Below, piece by piece: positions 7,613 through 8,839 of a stretch of 8,839 nucleotides of DNA. The position numbers and the translations under genes were made by a program. The notes below the pieces were generated by a model, which was not told the origin of the DNA, did not search any database, and saw only the letters and a list, made by a program, of their open reading frames with translations. The DNA is from Verrucomicrobiota bacterium (GTDB lineage Bacteria; Verrucomicrobiota; Kiritimatiellia; Kiritimatiellales; Tichowtungiaceae). The stretch spans positions 1-8,839 of the forward strand of contig JADYZA010000103.1 in NCBI GenBank assembly GCA_020853375.1, read 5' to 3'. Each line of letters begins with the position of its first letter. Within the stretch, counting starts at the first letter, position 1.

Positions 7613-7646
7613 ACCGTACGGTAGCCGTTCATGCTGATTTTTTCAA
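7613..7646 (-). promoter_or_regulatory. Candidate promoter and palindromic operator of the toxin-antitoxin operon
   Basis: On the minus strand, TTGAAA (7641-7646, five of six consensus matches) and TACCGT (7618-7623, three of six) are 17 bases apart, about 35 bases before the antitoxin ATG. A perfect 10-bp palindrome, ACCGTACGGT (7613-7622), covers the -10 element, which is where an autoregulating antitoxin-toxin complex would be expected to bind. The -10 match is poor and the operator role is inference. Confidence 0.35.
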
Positions 7647-7717
7647 CGGCAACTTGCACCGGTGTTTTCTATAGCCCACGCTTTCAGGTGACGCTCAACG
7701 GCCAAATGCTCGAAGTT

Positions 7718-7754
7718 AAAAGGGACGGATCACCAACCTTGATGGCAATCCGTC
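7718..7754 (-). terminator. Probable intrinsic terminator of the sirtuin gene, overlapping its stop codon
   Basis: On the minus strand, GACGGAT (7754-7748) and ATCCGTC (7730-7724) form a perfect 7-bp stem with a 17-base loop that can pair further through CCA/TGG. The stem is followed by CC and then TTTT (7721-7718). The hairpin starts inside the last codons of the sirtuin gene and its 3' arm begins at the final base of the stop codon. The T tract is short, so strength is uncertain. It would separate the sirtuin transcript from the downstream toxin-antitoxin operon. Confidence 0.5.
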
Positions 7755-8626
7755 GGTTGAAGATTTTCTAGCCGCGAATTGATCGCGACGAAAGCCTCGG
7801 TAGCAGATTGCTGGATGTAGAGATGTGGAGATTCGATGCAATCTTCATGGGGGTTGATGTTGATGATTGCACAGTCGGGATTGACGTCCAGACAGTACCG
7901 AAGCAACCGGTCTAATATGACAACTTCGCCCGAACAGCCGATGGCAAGAACAACGTCTGTCGTTTTCTGAATGAAATCATTCACCCACAGAAGGCGAGTT
8001 CCGTAGCTTTCGTTGAAAAACAATACGTTAGGCCGAACCTCTGGGTCGCGGTTGGGAGGAATGGTCTCAAACGGCACCTCCCGGTTCTCCCAGACCGTCT
8101 GATTATTTTCCTGACTCCAGCGTTGCAGAATCGACTCGCGATTTCTTGATGATATCCAATCCTGGGCATCGTCTGAGAATTGATCATCTTCCGTGTAATC
8201 CATGGTGCGAGGACGGGCCATCTGCCACAGACTTCCATGCAGTTCGGTCACCCGTTCGCTCCCGGCTTTTTGGTGCAGGCCGTCAATGTTCTGGGTGGCG
8301 ATAAGAAATCGCTCGAAACGACGTTCCTGCTCCCATTGCGCCAGAATTTCATGCGCCGGATTCGGCATTGCCTTGGCGGCTTGGATGCGCAGTGCATCAA
8401 TATGATTCCAAAGTTTGTGCGGCTCGTTGACCAATCCTTCGGCGCTTAATATCAATGGAATTTCCGGATTCTGTTCATAAAGACCGTCCGGGCCTCGGTA
8501 TGTGGACATTCCGCTTTCCGCAGATATGCCGGCACCGGTTATCACCAAAAGGCTACGCGCCTTTTCCAGAAGAGTGGCGCACCGGGCAATTTCTCTCTGA
8601 GTTTTTGAGTCGGAACTAAAATCCAT
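7730..8626 (-). CDS. Sir2-family (sirtuin) NAD-dependent protein lacking the zinc-binding cysteines
   Basis: This 298-residue protein has the sirtuin core. [10 protein letters not shown] at 31-40 and YRGPDGLY at 43-50 form the NAD-binding loop, TQNIDGLH at 111-118 the ribose and nicotinamide pocket, and H130 in ELHGSLW is the catalytic His. RPNVLFFNE at 198-206 and AIGCSGEV follow. Family enzymes remove acyl groups from lysines using NAD+, or in some lineages hydrolyse NAD+ or transfer ADP-ribose. The segment between H130 and R198, which normally carries two Cys-x-x-Cys pairs holding zinc, contains no cysteine and is acidic and polar. Other departures are Tyr43 where Phe is usual, Ser41 where Pro is usual, and Asn205 where FGE has Gly. 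A CobB-type Tyr-x-x-Arg pair for succinyl substrates is not evident. It lies 29 bases after an unrecognised gene on the same strand and is probably co-transcribed with it. No good ribosome site precedes the ATG. The activity could be deacylation or NAD+ cleavage. Confidence 0.88.
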   Translation of the reverse strand: MDFSSDSKTQREIARCATLLEKARSLLVITGAGISAESGMSTYRGPDGLYEQNPEIPLILSAEGLVNEPHKLWNHIDALRIQAAKAMPNPAHEILAQWEQERRFERFLIATQNIDGLHQKAGSERVTELHGSLWQMARPRTMDYTEDDQFSDDAQDWISSRNRESILQRWSQENNQTVWENREVPFETIPPNRDPEVRPNVLFFNESYGTRLLWVNDFIQKTTDVVLAIGCSGEVVILDRLLRYCLDVNPDCAIININPHEDCIESPHLYIQQSATEAFVAINSRLENLQPTDCHQGW

Positions 8627-8655
8627 GATCCTGTTCTTTTCGATGAAAGGGTTAT

Positions 8656-8839
8656 CTACCGTGATTCAGCTCCTAACAACGACTTAAGACCACACGCTAT
8701 GACTTCATGTAGCAACTGAACCCGGCCAGCAAGCGGGTTGCGGTCGTTGGATTTTTTATTTTCAGACAGACCTCGAAGACGAACGAGCTCAGCGAATTGC
8801 TTTATGTCTTCCGGAAGAAGAACGGGATTGTGCAAAAGT
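8656..8839 (-). CDS. C-terminal 60 residues of an unrecognised protein upstream of the sirtuin (partial)
   Basis: On the minus strand the frame from 8838 is open for 60 codons to a TAG at 8656-8658. No ATG lies in this part, so the gene begins beyond the window. The residues include HNPVLLPEDIKQF, ELVRLRGLSENKK, NPLAGRV and LLHEVIACGLKSLLG. The stretch looks helical and charged with two amphipathic segments, like the tail of a soluble protein. I do not recognise a family. It is the only long open frame covering this end, has balanced codon use, and ends 29 bases before the sirtuin start, all of which support a real gene in one operon with the sirtuin. With so little visible, chance cannot be excluded. 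Confidence 0.55.
   Translation of the reverse strand, partial: LLHNPVLLPEDIKQFAELVRLRGLSENKKSNDRNPLAGRVQLLHEVIACGLKSLLGAESR

Noticed and set aside
7693..7760. Possible integron attC site after the sirtuin gene (GCTCAAC and GTTGAAG about 60 bases apart, with inner pairing)
   Set aside because: The outer boxes do not both fit the RYYYAAC/GTTRRRY pattern, no matching site follows the toxin gene, and the inner pairing is better explained as an intrinsic terminator.
7730..8626. Thoeris ThsA or another named Sir2 defence protein
   Set aside because: The protein is a stand-alone Sir2 domain of 298 residues with no SLOG, HerA, Argonaute or helicase domain visible on it or beside it, so a named system cannot be supported.
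1..8839. CRISPR array, tRNA, rRNA, insertion sequence or prophage genes
   Set aside because: I saw no regularly spaced repeats, no tRNA- or rRNA-like stretches, no transposase or phage genes, and almost all sequence is accounted for by genes.

Overview
The window is bacterial chromosome from a Gram-negative organism, because it carries an LptF/LptG-type lipopolysaccharide-export permease. Gene density is high and base composition is moderately GC-rich. I cannot place the organism from sequence alone. A PVC-group bacterium such as Kiritimatiellota or Verrucomicrobiota is a weak impression, not a result.

Left part (1-3486, + strand): a tight signalling operon. It begins with the 3' end of what looks like a hybrid sensor kinase whose last receiver domain has lost both the phospho-acceptor Asp and the conserved Lys. 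Next comes a 931-residue membrane sensor histidine kinase, overlapping by one base. It has about eight membrane segments, a large extracytoplasmic sensor, a PAS domain, HisKA and HATPase. Two bases later starts a single-domain response regulator of the Rcp1 type, which has no output domain and probably passes phosphate onward or binds a partner protein.

Middle (3496-7035): housekeeping genes. Glucose-6-phosphate dehydrogenase (zwf, - strand) converges on the regulator with only 9 bases between stop codons. Divergently from zwf runs a two-gene operon: an LptF/LptG family permease, then, one base later, an OppD/DppD-type ABC ATPase. The ATPase lacks the usual C-terminal tail of its family and has no permease partner in view. 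A perfect 7-bp hairpin follows it.

Right part (7037-8839, all - strand): this looks accessory. It holds a complete toxin-antitoxin pair (ParE/RelE toxin with an addiction-module antitoxin) with a 4-base overlap and a palindrome over its candidate promoter. Next is a Sir2-family protein that keeps the NAD-binding and catalytic motifs but has none of the four zinc-binding cysteines. The last feature is the 3' end of an unrecognised gene 29 bases upstream of the sirtuin and likely co-transcribed with it. That gene-sirtuin pair is the most likely place for an undescribed system, but the window ends before the partner can be identified.
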